64,000 nt of DNA from Gracilaria vermiculophylla (GCA_019155205.2 JAHNZQ020003148.1:1265878-1329877); one strand, 5' to 3'; shown: positions 23,239 to 34,909, numbered from the stretch's first letter. Program-made: numbers and translations. Notes: generated from the letters alone by a model not told the origin.

Positions 23239-23559
23239 CACGCCAATCTGGAGCGGAAACGCCTCTGTGCATAGGCGCTTCCGTTTAGAAAAGAGGGAGG
23301 GGGCTCCCAACCGGAGTTGGTTTTCGCCTCCCCAGTCTATCCCCCACCTGGAGTTCTCTTTTTCGGCTCCAAGATGCCGTTGCTCGCTTTTCGCACGCTC
23401 CCATGGCGGCACTTCGTGTCGCTGAGAGCGTGGGCACGACCCATTTGTATTGCAACTACCATTCATGGAGCTTCTGTTCCAACTTGTGGATCTTTTATTC
23501 CGCCGCTACCCAGAACTAACTCCCATTACCAGGGTTTTATCACCTACAGGATAACAAAC

Positions 23560-25985
23560 CGCGTCGTATACTCCGCTTCGAGAGGCGTTTTTGCCGTGAG
23601 CGCTTGGCTATCGAAGAACTCCCACAGGCTTTCATTGATGGCGGCCATCGAGGTCCGGACCGTCCCGGCCTTGTCTAGTTCCAAGACTCAGGCACCCGCC
23701 TCGCGCAGAGCCTCTACAGGAGAAGCTGGAACAGGACGGCCCGTCATCGGGCACGCCTGCACCAACTCCTGGAAGGCGGCACTCAGAGCCCTAGAGGATA
23801 ATCCGCCCGACGGTGCACCCGAAGCGGCCACCTCCGTTGACGGCACAACAGCCGCCATGGAGGGAGCCACGGACGGCGAACCAGCTGGGATAGAGCCTTC
23901 CCGATGGGACTCCGCAGGTTCGGCAGTGGAGATCGGCAGAGCCAAGGACGGAGTCGGTGGCACCGCAGGTGACGGCGGTGCGGGAACTGAGACGCTCCGC
24001 AGGCGAGGCTGAAGAACGGGCGCAGAGACGCTCCGTAGTCAGGGTTGCACCACCGGGGCCGAAGGTACCGGGACGGGAGCAATCTAGTCCTCTTCCATAG
24101 GAGACACGTCGGATACCACTGCGGGAGCACCCGGAATTGTGGCGGGCCGTGGCGTAATCACCTCAGAAGGCGCGCCCATATCCTGGCATGGAGCCGGATA
24201 CAGACGGGGCGTATCATGCGCCAGGCTCTCTATCAAGGGGTCATAGTCGGGTACTCGAAGCCGTGGCACCTGAAAAACCCGAGAAAGCGCCGGACGGGGA
24301 AAGGCCCGGTAGGCTTGCCCGTCATCGTCTCCATAAAGGACTCCTTCCGATGGGGTGGAACTTATCTTCGCCAGAGTCATACCAAAGGAAGCCCGGCGTC
24401 TCATTCCACGCCACCTGCAGGTTGTAATCCAGCAGCGTCTCCGCCTCGGACGCACTCTATGGGGTGCCCTAACTAAGGTTATGAATGCCAAAAAAGCGCA
24501 GGACCCGGATAATAGACACCGACAAGGGGAGCAAACATGCGGCAGTCGGCTGATACGATGAGTCCCAGAAGAGGCGATCATCGCAGCGCCGAGTATAGAA
24601 AGTGATGCCTTCATCCGCTGCTTGGAGATATGCCATCAGGGTGCCGACCGCGAACTCCGTCGAGGCGATCTACATGACGGAACGCCCTAGGGAGTCATGC
24701 GGATCAATAACCTCGGAGGTGTGGTACTCGAAAGTCATGTGTGTCGCCACGTAGAGGTGTGGGGATACCCAGTGGTCCCTCCAGGAGTCACTCACTTTGA
24801 GGTGGTACTCCGAACGTTGCCCGGCATGCATGTCTTGGAATTCCGTGTTATGCCAACCACAGAAGTACCCGAAGGCGGTGCGCATTCGAGTATCATCCGC
24901 AAGGTAAGTCCTCCATCGACTTCGGTTGAGCCAGTAGAGGCAATCGTATGGGGGATCGAAGGGCATCACTGCGAGGGCAGAGCGTCGTTCGGCAATGCTT
25001 CCGGGTCACCCCGCTCGTTAGTGTGAGCTCTCCTTATGGAGCAGTACCTTGAGTAGCACCTGAACCTCGCTTTTCTCGGCACACCTCAGATATGGAGTAT
25101 GCCAGTGTCCCACAGTGGTTTGAGCGTTGTCAACATGCACCGGAATGTGGAGCCAGTGAGTGCGATAGGCGTCCACCGGGTTCCGCTTTTGGTCGTTCCA
25201 CGCACCATTCGGTACGGCGTGGAGTCACATCGCCTGGAGGTACGATCCAAAATGTTGAATGTATTCCTCCACGGGGTATTTGAGACTTACGCGCCTGTCG
25301 TGGAACGGGGCGAAGACCCGCGTGGCACGGTGGTCGAACTGCTCTCCTGGGCGGAGTGGTGCACCGGTCGAGGTGTGGTATGCCTCTAGAGTTGATGGAG
25401 ACATAGGCGCCGGAGTTGGAGAAGAAATGCCGAAGGTGTAGGAAGCCGGATGGATGTCGACCGAACGCGTGGTAGCACCTGAGGAGAGCGATCTCACGCC
25501 ATTTTGGGAGCAGTCCGCGGTTGTACGCCCGACCGGAGAGGGAGCCGCGTCAAGCCGCCATCGTGAAATTCGCGGAGAGGCCAGGCGACCGGAAGCAGGC
25601 GAGGTATGGAACACCATAGCTAGGCGTACGTTCATATCCAGTGGAGGCTGACGGGGGCGCAGACGAGAGGATTATGAGACTTATACCTTCACGGAGATGG
25701 AACGAACGGACGCAATGAAGCGGGTGTTTCCCAAAGGAGGACCTGCGAAGGATTCGGAGTGTCACGCGCCTTGAGGGAGTTGGTGTCCAGTCCGGGCTGA
25801 CTAACGCTCCGGCCACGGAGGTCGCACGCCTGCACCGCGCATGACAAGCTCGAGTGCGCGGAAGCTCACGACGGCGACTGGCGCGGTTGTACTGATAAGA
25901 TAAGCCGGTAAGGAGGAGACGCAGCCGAAGCAAGGAGAAGCAGAGCCCATGAACATCGCAAGGGATAAAACGCGAGCCCGTGGCG
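23560..25985 (-). pseudogene. Antisense accessory coding region of chromovirus 2
   Basis: Between pol and the right LTR the minus strand holds a chain of frames. The segments read from 25635 and 24969 downward are in the same frame, and others follow at 24614, 24130 and 23963. The end nearest pol matches the plus-strand ORF of chromovirus 1 (SLALPIS, VVPSTEVAASGAPSGG, FQELVQACPMTGRPV, SPVEALREA). The upstream half (GYFCGWHNTEFQDMHAGQ, then SPHLYVATHMTFEYH) has no counterpart in element 1 and no family I recognise. It appears to be one decayed gene of perhaps 700-800 codons, transcribed opposite to gag-pol. Confidence 0.5.
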
Positions 25986-26539
25986 GTACGCCGCCCAGGA
26001 GTATGGAAAAATGGTGGTGTGGCTCTATGACACAAAATTACTAAGGAGAGATCGTATTTTGTTAACTAAGCCACATGGTGCATAATTCTGCCCGCGTGAG
26101 CTACAGTATCCCTGAAGGACGGTAGGATTTATATTTAATTTAGTTAAATTACGCAGATAATTACTATAGTACTGAGACCTGCCGAGGTGGGCTCCCTGCT
26201 TGATACTTAATCTGCCGGTTGAGCTCCACCTCTGGGGGAAGTAAAGGCCAGCATCCTTGAGTCTTCATCTACCTCTCCGGTTGGAGACTCTCGTCGATCA
26301 TCCTCAGGTTTCTAAGCCGCCGATCCCCAGGTCACATTATAGCAGCGCCTGTAGGAGCATTGTCCGCCCAGTGAACCTCTCCCTCCGTTTGGTGTTTATG
26401 GATCCCCTCTAAGAATTTCCCCGGCTCGCGACAGCGAATACCGGAAACCACCTTCAGAAACACGCACCTTTGCAGTAAAAAAAAACTCCTAACGGACGTT
26501 TTGCTCTACTACCTCGAATGCAGAACTGATAGTATCACA
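25985..26539 (+). repeat. 3' LTR of chromovirus 2
   Basis: It matches the family from AAAAATGGTGGTGTGGC (about 26007) to GTATCACA (26532-26539). The first 20 or so bases are diverged, so the start is approximate. Confidence 0.75.
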
Positions 26540-27745
26540 GTTTATGTATTTCTTTTGTCTCGCTACGGCTCCCAAGACTGCCACGGTTCTTGAAAATGTC
26601 GTTCCTGTTTGTAACATCTCCCATTAACACACGAATGGTGAGAAGAGCGGCCGGTGCTCCTCATGAACTGAATTTGCTCTTACTAACACTACGAACAGGT
26701 TCCTGAAGTGGCGGAGCTTTCCAAAGAATGCGATGAGCGGAACGGTCTTCCTGCATCGTCTGCTCGGTTTTGCAAAGGCCATGCGTCCCAAAATTCTCGC
26801 GCTGAGCGATGTCTTTGATTTTTGAGTATACTACTATATCGCTTGTCCGCAACGTCATCTGCAAACATCCCTCGTTATTTCCAACACTTTCATCTGCTAA
26901 TCATACTTTGTCGTTGAGTCTGCGTCGTAGGTTCTTGAAGAACTGAAACTACATCACCCAAATGCCTGTATTAATGAAGATTTGTTTCGGTTAGCAATAT
27001 GGGAGGTAAGAGACTTGAAACCTGCGACAACCAACTTGATCTTAAACGCAATACTCGCATTGATATAGAGCGTCGTTTGAACAAGCATGTCTCTAACTTC
27101 CCTCTTCGTGTTTTCGTATGTCTGGTGTATTGACAAATCACATGCCTGTAGAAAGTTTGAGGTGTTTGCAGGAAGTAAAATGAGATTCCTATTCGTCTCT
27201 TGGCAGTACTTAATCCATTCGTTCCCCCTTCAGGAGCTGTGCCCATACAGTACTAACTAAACTGGATGATCTAACTGCACTGTCTTTCGCACAAACTCAT
27301 CGAAATGCTGAATGAGTTTTGGCACCAGCTCCATTGTCATGGACCCTATAGCAGTGGTGTAGATTTTTGTGTGTTGCGGTATCCAATCTTCATCAGTCAC
27401 CCAGTGTAGCCTTGAAAGGGGCTCTTGATTTCTTGCAGCATCGATTGGCTTCTTCCATCGCGGCATTACCTTCTTTCCGGCGGCTACGAAGAACAGAAGT
27501 ACAATCATACCAGAAGCAGATGTAGCTATCACTGTAGAAACATGGGATTCACGGGATCCATTATCTTCTATATTGTGGCGCCTTTCACCCAAAGTTTTGC
27601 GTGCATTAGTAAACACCCTCACTTGTTTTCCATATCCTGTATGTACGGCCATTTCTTCTAGATTCCAAATACGGTTGGGGTCGTTAAACATATCCGGGTG
27701 TTTTAGTTTTAGCGCGTTGAGGTTGTTGTTTAATGTAACGACGTG
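26540..27745 (-). pseudogene. pogo-like DDE_1 transposase core (Pogo copy 2, piece 2)
   Basis: The best-preserved transposase part is the 199-codon frame at 27856-27257, which runs into the neighbouring LTR at its start; the true transposase part begins near 27745. It contains a DDE_1-like core: NRIWNLEEMAVHTG, then ESHVSTVIATSASGMIV, FFVAAGKKVMPRW. The frame read from 27136 downward continues toward the third catalytic region (VVAGFKSLTSH). The acidic residue usually following WN(L/V)D appears as EE. The protein would bind and cut the element ends. Stops at about 27257 and 26954 break it. Confidence 0.75.
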
Positions 27746-28298
27746 TGTAGTACAGTGGCTCCTAAGGAAATAAGATGGTTCGGCCTTATAGTATAATATT
27801 CCTAAGGAGAGCTCGTGTTTTACTAGCTGGGCCACGTGGTGCATAATCCCGCCCACGTGCGCTACAGTATCCTGGAGGAGCGGTAGAATTATTATTTATT
27901 TTAGTGAATTTATGCAGGTAATTAGCACAGTAGCCAGACCTGCCGAGGCGGGCTCCCTGCTTGATACATAATCTGCCGGTTGAGCTCCACCTCTGGGGAA
28001 GTAAAGACAAGCACCCTTGAGTCTTTATCTACTTTTCCGGTTGGAGTCTCTTGTCGATCAACTCAGGTTTCTAAGCCCCCCATCCCCAGGTCGCATCATA
28101 GCAGCGCCTGTAGTAGCATTGTCCGCCCAGTGAACCTCCCCCTCCGCTTGGTGTTTGCGGATCCCCTTTAAGAATTCCCTCGGCTCGCGACAGCGGATAC
28201 CGGAGACCACCTTTAAGAACACGCACCTTTGGAGTCAACCAAAACTCCTAACGGACGCTGTGCTTTACTACCTCGAGAAGAGGCCTGAAAGTACCACA
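27746..28298 (+). mobile_element. Solo LTR of the chromovirus family
   Basis: 553 bp, beginning TGTAGTACAGTGG and ending GTACCACA, flanked by perfect 5-bp target duplications ACGTG (27741-27745 and 28299-28303). A perfect duplication suggests it is the youngest LTR event here. It splits the pogo transposase between core and helix-turn-helix domain. Confidence 0.9.
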
Positions 28299-28303
28299 AC
28301 GTG

Positions 28304-28824
28304 ATCCATGTTCTCTCCGAGAAAGTGTTTATGGTTGTGGTTTTCTGCTTTCCGTACTGTTATTTTACGACTACCTGCGCGAAAATATCGAACTGTTTTC
28401 ACGCTAGGAATTTGTTTTCGTACGTTTCGCGCCTATCCTTCATTATGTCTCTCATGTAATGCCTAACATTGGAAGCGTCTAACGCAAATCTTTTTTCTAC
28501 AACGTATTCTACTTGTTTGACAATCATTTTTTGTTTAGTAGTGTTAAGAATTGCGGTTTGTTCAGGGTGGTACACGATACGATTCAGAAGCTTACTAAAC
28601 CATATATTGTTATTTGTTTTCCAAGCTCTGCGAAGCAGATAAACCATAGATGTTGATAAGTCGTATGTGCTCGCTACGATGGCAACTCTATGTTGCTGCT
28701 TGAGAGGCTCTAAAGCACGAATGCGAGCATCTTTTTCATGCTCCCGTTTGTCCATGTTTTTCTTTAGGCGAGCTGACTGCTGCAGCATGGACTCCGGCAT
28801 TTTGTGAACGTCCCAAATATCCTA
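28304..28824 (-). pseudogene. pogo-like transposase, N-terminal part (Pogo copy 2, piece 3)
   Basis: A 133-codon minus-strand frame (28800-28399) reads MPESMLQQSARLKKNMDKRE, then ALEPLKQQHRVAIVASTYDL, a helix-turn-helix-like start typical of CENP-B/pogo-type transposases, then a second basic segment. It corresponds to 15130-15690 in Pogo copy 1. The copy is cut at TA (28823-28824) by the Tc1-like insertion and resumes at 31830. Confidence 0.65.
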
Positions 28825-29149
28825 AAATGCTGTGCAAAAAAGATAGGGCCACCCCCAAAATACAGCTTGTGGTCAACATGGTTCCCTTTTTTTTTATGTA
28901 GACCACACAGCACAGTTGCGAATAAAACCAAAGCACTAAAAGACACACAAAATTATTCATAAAACATTTGTGGAACATTACAAAAATAAAAATAAATTTT
29001 ATAGCTATTCAAAAAGATAGGCCCACTTTAGGTTAACGTTCAATATTTAATTCTCAAGGGCTACTTTAATTCCAAAACATGTTTAACTATATAAACTAGA
29101 TTGCTTACCACTAACATATAATTTTAAAAAGTAAGAAGCATATCTCACT

Positions 29150-30075
29150 ATGCCAAAAAGCAAGTAGCTTTCTCAAGAAAAAAAAGAAAAATTAGTAACA
29201 CCAGATATCGTCGGTGGAAGCTCTAGAGACATTTCCAAAGCATATAGAAGGTCTAAATTAGTAGTGGTAAACTATTTAAATAAGAAAACATATTGTGTAA
29301 AGTCGAAAAACCAAAGAACGCCGAAAAAAATTACTGCAGCAATTGCGCGACGAGTGATTCGGGAAGCAGTGACGACATATTATTCATCCAATTTTATTTG
29401 TAATGCACTGGATTTGTCTGTAAGTGCTTTTACCGTTCGCAAAATATTGAATCAGAATCCGAATATTAAATATAAGAACAAAAACTTCACTCCTTTATTA
29501 ACAGAAAAACATAAAAAATGATAATAAAATCAGCCAAGACGTTTGTCAAAATAAAGAACTCAGAGTAGGACTAGGTAATATTTGGAGACGGAAAAAAGTT
29601 CATTTGGATGGCGCATATGGCTTTCAGTACTGCTGGTATGATATAAGGACGCAGGAAAAAATATTTTCAAAACATCAAAATGGGGGTGGTTTTTTAATGA
29701 TTTGGGGAGCATTTTGTAGAAATGGAAATCAATTTTAGGAATTCAAAGCGGTAGAGAGAATGCAAAGGACTACACCAATACGTTGGAAGAGTTTTAATCA
29801 CCGTTTACGTTTAATATTTACGCTCTTGATCAAAATTTTTAGCAAGACAATGTTTTTTTACATACTGCAAACCACACAAAATTGTGGTTTTAAAACTATA
29901 ATATAGATGTAATTGAGTTGCCATCGCGTTTTTGGGATCTTAACCCAATCAATAATGTGTGGGGAATATTTGCGCGCAAAGTTTTTTGCGGTGGAAGGCA
30001 ATTTAACAATATAGGGATTACGCCATAGCGAAATTCTGCATCGAAACTGCAAAGATACTGTAGTGTTAAAAGTCG
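29150..30075 (+). pseudogene. Tc1-like transposase
   Basis: The reading begins MPKSK at about 29150 followed by a stop, then a helix-turn-helix region in the frame at 29264-29521 (RRVIREAV, LDLSVSAFTVRKILNQNP). Downstream, across frame breaks, are catalytic-domain blocks: VHLDGAYGFQYCWYD (29599 on), GGGFLMIWGAFCRNG (29680 on) and the end block FWDLNPINNVWGIFARKVF (near 29930), a Tc1/mariner signature. AT-rich codon use contrasts with the host genes. At least four disruptions make it inactive. Confidence 0.75.
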
Positions 30076-30312
30076 TTGTACTTGCAGTCGCAATCCTCAC
30101 ATACCTTACAAAATTAGTTTACGCTTTAGACTACAGGAGCATGTCAGGAGTATTACATCCCTTGATGCCTCACCCTATGGCTATCGTTCTATACCCTCAC
30201 CCATTTGCATCATGTCCCGAGGTAGACAGCGCGACTACGCGCAAAACAAATGCATCAGACTGGTACACATGTGGCGGCTGACGACGCTTTCTCTCATAAG
30301 ACGTCGAGCCGT

Positions 30313-30412
30313 NNNNNNNNNNNNNNNNNNNNNNNNNNNNNNNNNNNNNNNNNNNNNNNNNNNNNNNNNNNNNNNNNNNNNNNNNNNNNNNNNNNNNNNN
30401 NNNNNNNNNNNN
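30313..30412. other. Assembly gap (100 N)
   Basis: A run of exactly 100 N, which looks like a scaffold gap of conventional size. It truncates the 3' end of the Myb/SANT-like reading frame on the minus strand. Confidence 0.98.
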
Positions 30413-31298
30413 CAGTGCTACGTAGCGCTTCTAACGATAGTTTAAACTTTTCCAGGTCAACTCGGCTCGCTTCAGCGCGCTCTGCGCGCCTCTCTTCGCG
30501 CTCTTTCTCGCGGTCCGCATGCTCTTGCTCGAAGCGAATGCGATCCAGTTCAAGACGCTTCTTCTCGAGTTCGTGTCGCGCTTGGTCGCCTTTCTTTATC
30601 GCATTGGCGAAGAGCTTGATGTCATCTGCAAACGAAAAAGAGAACGCCTCTTTACGTGAACGTTTCTCCCCAGCCCGGCGGTCCACCTGCGGTGAATCGG
30701 CCTCCGAATCTCTACCTCCAGTTGAGCGGAAAGTCGCGAGTTGGCGCACGGCTGCACCCAGTCGCTCCTTCTAAGCCTCCAGATTCTGTGATCGCTGCTT
30801 TGCTGTGGTTTTCTCCTCCGCCATGTCCCTTCTAGCATCCTTCATCATGCTCAATAGCTCCTCCATCTCCCCGACCTCGCCCCCGACGCCGCTCATTGCG
30901 CTCTCAATTCGTTCGCTCGCATCAAAACGCGATTGGAGACGCTTGTACCTGTCTTGAATGCTCTTCCACGTGACAGCGCACGAAATCTTTTTGCCACTGT
31001 TCGCCTTGTGCGCAACGATATGAAATCGTTCTTTCGTCTGCCCGTTGGGAGCGAGGTGAGCCTTGGCGGCTGCAACTTCCCTTATGATGACGAGATCATC
31101 GGCGGGTGTGAACTTCGGTCGTCTGTCCATGCGCCCCACGCCGCCTTGCGCCCTGACATCATCTTTTCGCTCGCACAGCGGAGGGACTGTAGCTGTCTCG
31201 GAGTCAGTACACGCATTAAGCTCAGATTCCAGAACCGAAGCCATCCTTGATAGACTCATGAGTATTGGCTGCTTGGCGGAAAACTGTTCTCGACACAT
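30413..31298 (-). pseudogene. Myb/SANT-like DNA-binding protein with in-frame stop
   Basis: The frame starts with ATG at 31298. About residues 60-125 form a Myb/SANT-like trihelical domain (FTPADDLVIIREVAAAKAHL, then VTWKSIQDRYKRLQSRFD), followed by a short acidic motif (SAMSGVGGEVGEMEELLSMM). This pattern is known from transposon-associated Myb/SANT proteins in oomycetes and algae, often linked to PIF/Harbinger elements. A TAG at 30771-30773 interrupts it, but the same frame continues on the far side with a charged coiled-coil tail (KKRLELDRIRFEQEHADRE) up to the gap. It lies within the Tc1-like element, probably as part of a further insertion. Confidence 0.6.
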
Positions 31299-31829
31299 GC
31301 AGAATACTTAAAGTTTCGGCTTCACTAACTCATCACAATTCTGCAAGTTCTCTCACGCGGCATTGCAGAATTCTGCAACTCATTTTCGAATCATACTTTT
31401 AATTACAGTATACATTCAGAATACTTTCAGAATTGCTGTGGCGTAATCCCTCTAATGTCAAAAAGTTGCAGAATACTGTTACGCAGGAATGGAATTCTAT
31501 TTCGAAGAAAACGTTACATAATTTAGTTACTTCTATGCAGAACCGTTGCGTTGGAGTCCTACGGAACGCTGATAGATAAACCAAGTATTAAACGTACTGC
31601 AATGCGGAAATAAAACACTGTTCTTATTGGTGGACCTATCATTTTGCACAGCTAAAAAGTCGAAAATTTTATCTCATTCAAAAGTCTTTTGGCGGTTTCA
31701 TTTGAAGCAGATGAATATCAATTACTACATTGCGGGTGCTATTGTATGTGTTTTTTTGGTAGAAAAAAACGTTGCGCACTCTCTATACGTTCAGTTTATA
31801 GGGTGGACCTATCATTATGCACAGCACCG

Positions 31830-31990
31830 TAGTGGAAATGCCTGCAGGACCGCTGAGAGTGGAACAGAAGGTAAATACCTTATTAACTAGAACCCTACAG
31901 ACTATTGAGAACTTGAGAATGTGTGGCTCTGACGATTTGTATAATTTCCCCTTTCGTAGAATTTCCCCCATGGGACAGTTACCCTTTTTG
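31830..31990 (-). mobile_element. Pogo copy 2, piece 4 (terminal region)
   Basis: Sequence from the right TA onward matches 15665-15800 of Pogo copy 1, including GGCTCTGACGATTTG (31923 and 15763). It therefore continues the pogo element past the Tc1-like insertion. The precise end was not resolved. Confidence 0.6.
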
Positions 31991-32996
31991 GGTACTCTCC
32001 TCGTTCTCTACCCGTTTGTGTTACTTTACCATCCAGTCGCACACGGTGGGCTTTCGCTGCAGATTTTGCTTCTCTTCTGCCTCTCTCTGTGTCGTAGAGA
32101 AGATCGAAACCAGCGGGGGTGTGTAATTGCCCGCAAATACGCTCATGCGTCAAACCTGCGTATCTCTTGATTTTATCGGAGATACGCCACCTTCAGACGC
32201 AGCTCCTGAGACGGGAGCTCACGGAGGCTTAGCGGGACGGGTGAGACCAGTAAAAAAATAGCGACCTGTCTGTCCTCCTGACGGACGAGAGGACAGAGAG
32301 GCGGGGCCTTTGCTTTTGTCCCGTTCATTTGGTGTTCGGTAGTCTCTTTGCGCGCTTTACACGCTCCTTTTGAATCACTTCCCACAGCAAGGAAGACGCA
32401 GCGATCAAAGCCGTTGACAACAAACCGTTCCAAATTGCGCCGACGAGAAGGTTTACTTCTCCAGAATGCTTTAGGTTCTCCAGCCATTCTTCCACACGCC
32501 AGTCCTCCGCAAGATCTTCAGTTCGACCTACATTCGATTTGAAACGGCGAGAAATTTGTTGGACAGTTGAGGTATGAGAGGTATAAAGCTGAGAAGCGTG
32601 AGTTTGGTCACCATTCCGTGACTGGTAGCTTAGGGCAACAGGCTCGCACGTTGTATAAGCCTCTCACGAAGTACATCACCCACAGCAGCGACGGCCCAGC
32701 TCAGTCAAACTTCCTTTTCAGTACAGTACAACGGCATGGCCACCGCGCTCCAACCGCCGACCTTGGCGCCACGAAGGTTGCTGACACAGCGCCAACTGCA
32801 CATGTGACGTCCGCCACGAATGACGCATGACCCCTTCAACTCGGCCCCGTTATCGCCCTCGCAGGCAAAGCATCAACACACAACATCTTTCCCCTCCCCT
32901 TCACAAAATAGTTATTTCTAGTATGCCAACTTCAGAAGAGCGAACCCACCCAAACCCATCTAATTTCTCGCGCTTTGCATTCTCGCCACCTCCGAA
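31990..32996. other. Intergenic region before the SAMHD1-like gene
   Basis: No frame here looks coding. The last part should contain the promoter of the gene starting at 32997; GTTGTATAAGCC near 32652 could be a TATA-like element, but it is far from the start codon. Confidence 0.5.
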
Positions 32997-34723
32997 ATGT
33001 CCAACTTATCAACCGCCTCGGAGCCAGATGCTTTTGACACCATCGACTCGCAGTCCATATCACCTTCGCAACTCCGCGTCAAAGTGATCAATGATTCCAT
33101 TCACGGCCATTTCGAGCTTCGTGACCCTATTCTTAAAGTGATGGATACGCCTCACTTTCAGCGTCTCCGCGACCTCAAGCAGTTGGGTGCCGTCTACTAC
33201 GTGTATCCCGGCGCCTCACACAACAGGTTTGAGCATTGCATCGGAGTATCTCATCTTTCCGGCACCTTCGTACAAAAGCTGTACCAAAACTCGAGGGACC
33301 CATGCGCTCGAATGCTATATGATGGCGAGCACCACTATAAACATGCCCAAATGTTGGTGCAGCTCGCTGGCCTTTCCCATGACCTGGGACACGGTCCGTT
33401 TAGTCACATGTTTGATCGCGCGTTTCTGCCCGCGGCTCTGGACGGGCACGCCGACTCTCGCTGTCTTCCACTTCTCATGCACGAGGAGCGCAGCGTATCC
33501 TTGTTTGAACACTGTGTGGATGCTTTCAACATCGACTTGACACGCGAAGATATTCGCACCGTAGGCCAACTCATTCGCGGACAAAGGGGCGCAGGTACTC
33601 TGGTTCCTCGCTTTCTATTCGACGTGGTGGCCAATTCCAATACCGGCATTGATACGGACAAATTTGATTACTTGGCAAGAGATGTGTACAACATTGGTTT
33701 ACAGGGGGCGTACGGCTTTGACCATCGCCGACTGATCAACTTTGCAAAGGTTATACAAGATGACATCTGCTTTCACCGCAAAGAAATTTTGAACGTCTAC
33801 CATCTCTTTCTCACTCGCTTTCAGTTGCACCGTACGTACCTCCACTTTTCCATCTTGCTTTTGATTTGCCGGATTCTGCTCTAACATTGCTCAGGCACTG
33901 TTTACTACCATCGAGCCGCATTGAGTATCGATGCCATGATTTCAGATGCTTTTCTTCACGCCGACAGTAGTTTACGCTTATCCACCTCAATTCTAGATCC
34001 AGAACAGTTCCTCACTGTCACTGACAGTATGCTCTCCATCATCGAAAGATCTAAGGAAGCATCTTTGAAGCCAGCCCGCGATATTATTAAAAGGCTGCGA
34101 GCGCGCAAGTTGTACAGATTTGTTGAGGAGGTGCTCTTGCCAGCGGGAATATGTCGAAAGATCACCTCCGCTGAAATCACGACATGCCAAGATGCTGCGG
34201 GAACAGGGGTCACATTGAGTCCAGAGGATGTCTACGTTGCTCACGTAACTCTCAATTTCGGAATGAAGGACAAAAACCCTGTGGACCGCGTCCTGTTCTT
34301 CAAAGATTGGTACGTTCTTTCCAACCGCGCTTTTGCCTCAAAGTGTTTGCATTCTCACGCGCTCCTTTTGCTTCCCACAGGGATGACATGAGTCCAACGC
34401 ATATATCATCTGCCCAGGCTTCGTGTCTTCTCCCCGCCGTTTTCCAGGAGCAAATTATCCGGATATATGTAAAAAGAGAAGAAAGCGACGACTCCAATCG
34501 CGTGAAAAAGGCCGTTTCGGTTGCCTTTCGGAACTTTATGAGACGCCAGTCACTCGGAGCATCTCTGAACTCTCCGGTTCTGAGAAACGGAAATAGGGAG
34601 CCAGCAGGAGTGGCGGGGGATTCACGCACGTCAGGGACCATTGAAGCGCTTGCGAACGAAATAGGTGAGACGCAAGCGACCAGGGCTGCAAAGCGATGCA
34701 AACCTGAAGGCTCTGCACGTTGA
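32997..34723 (+). CDS. SAMHD1-like HD-domain dNTP triphosphohydrolase
   Basis: Three exons, 32997-33831, 33895-34309 and 34381-34723, give 530 aa. Introns of 63 and 71 bp have GTACGT donors and CAG acceptors, and the first has CTAAC before its acceptor. SAMHD1-family enzymes cleave dNTPs to deoxynucleosides and triphosphate. The HD motif is complete: His in ASHNRFEHC (about 75-81), His-Asp in GLSHDLGHGPFSHMF (about 128-129) and the distal Asp in GIDTDKFDYLARD (about 218-230). The splice at 33831 restores the family pattern QLHRT-VYYHRAALSIDAMI. The C-terminal region (MKDKNPVDRV, LLPAVFQEQIIRIYVKR) also matches. The SAM domain of the human protein is absent; the protein starts just before the HD fold. 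Residues after about 470 are poorly conserved. Confidence 0.93.
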
Positions 34724-34909
34724 TGCAGAGGCCAAGGGAGGGCCTTCAGCTTGAACGGGGATCCATTTCGGTCAAGACAATACCTTTACGAAGCTAAAGA
34801 AAGGTGGTAGAGAACCGCTGACGGCCACGACGATGGCCTACACCATTCTCAGGTTGATTTCTGATAGCGGGCACACCAGTAGGCCGCCAATCATTCATGT
34901 GGGCAGAAT

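Larger units (their letters stand above)
16160..26539 (+). mobile_element. Ty3/gypsy chromovirus 2, full-length, degenerate
   Basis: The element carries a left LTR at 16160-16712, a primer site at 16715, gag, protease, reverse transcriptase, RNase H, integrase and chromodomain on the plus strand to 23238, an antisense coding region, and a right LTR near 25985-26539. It sits inside a pogo-like transposon. It is better preserved than chromovirus 1, with intact YIDD in reverse transcriptase and a chromodomain, but frameshifts and stops break every gene. Confidence 0.85.
28825..31829 (+). mobile_element. Tc1-like element with IR/DR-type ends
   Basis: The left end AAATGCTGTGCAAAAAAGAT and the reverse complement of the right end CGGTGCTGTGCATAATGATA agree after a TA on each side (28823-28824 and 31830-31831). 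A second copy of the motif lies inside each end, at 29003-29030 and at 31629-31653, about 175-178 bp from the outer copy. Two direct repeats per inverted repeat is the IR/DR layout known in Tc1-like elements such as Sleeping Beauty. It holds a broken transposase, a broken Myb/SANT gene and an assembly gap, and sits inside Pogo copy 2. Confidence 0.75.

Noticed and set aside
25550..26035. 161-codon minus-strand frame near the right LTR as a separate gene
   Set aside because: It overlaps the LTR start and is better explained as part of the decayed antisense region of chromovirus 2.
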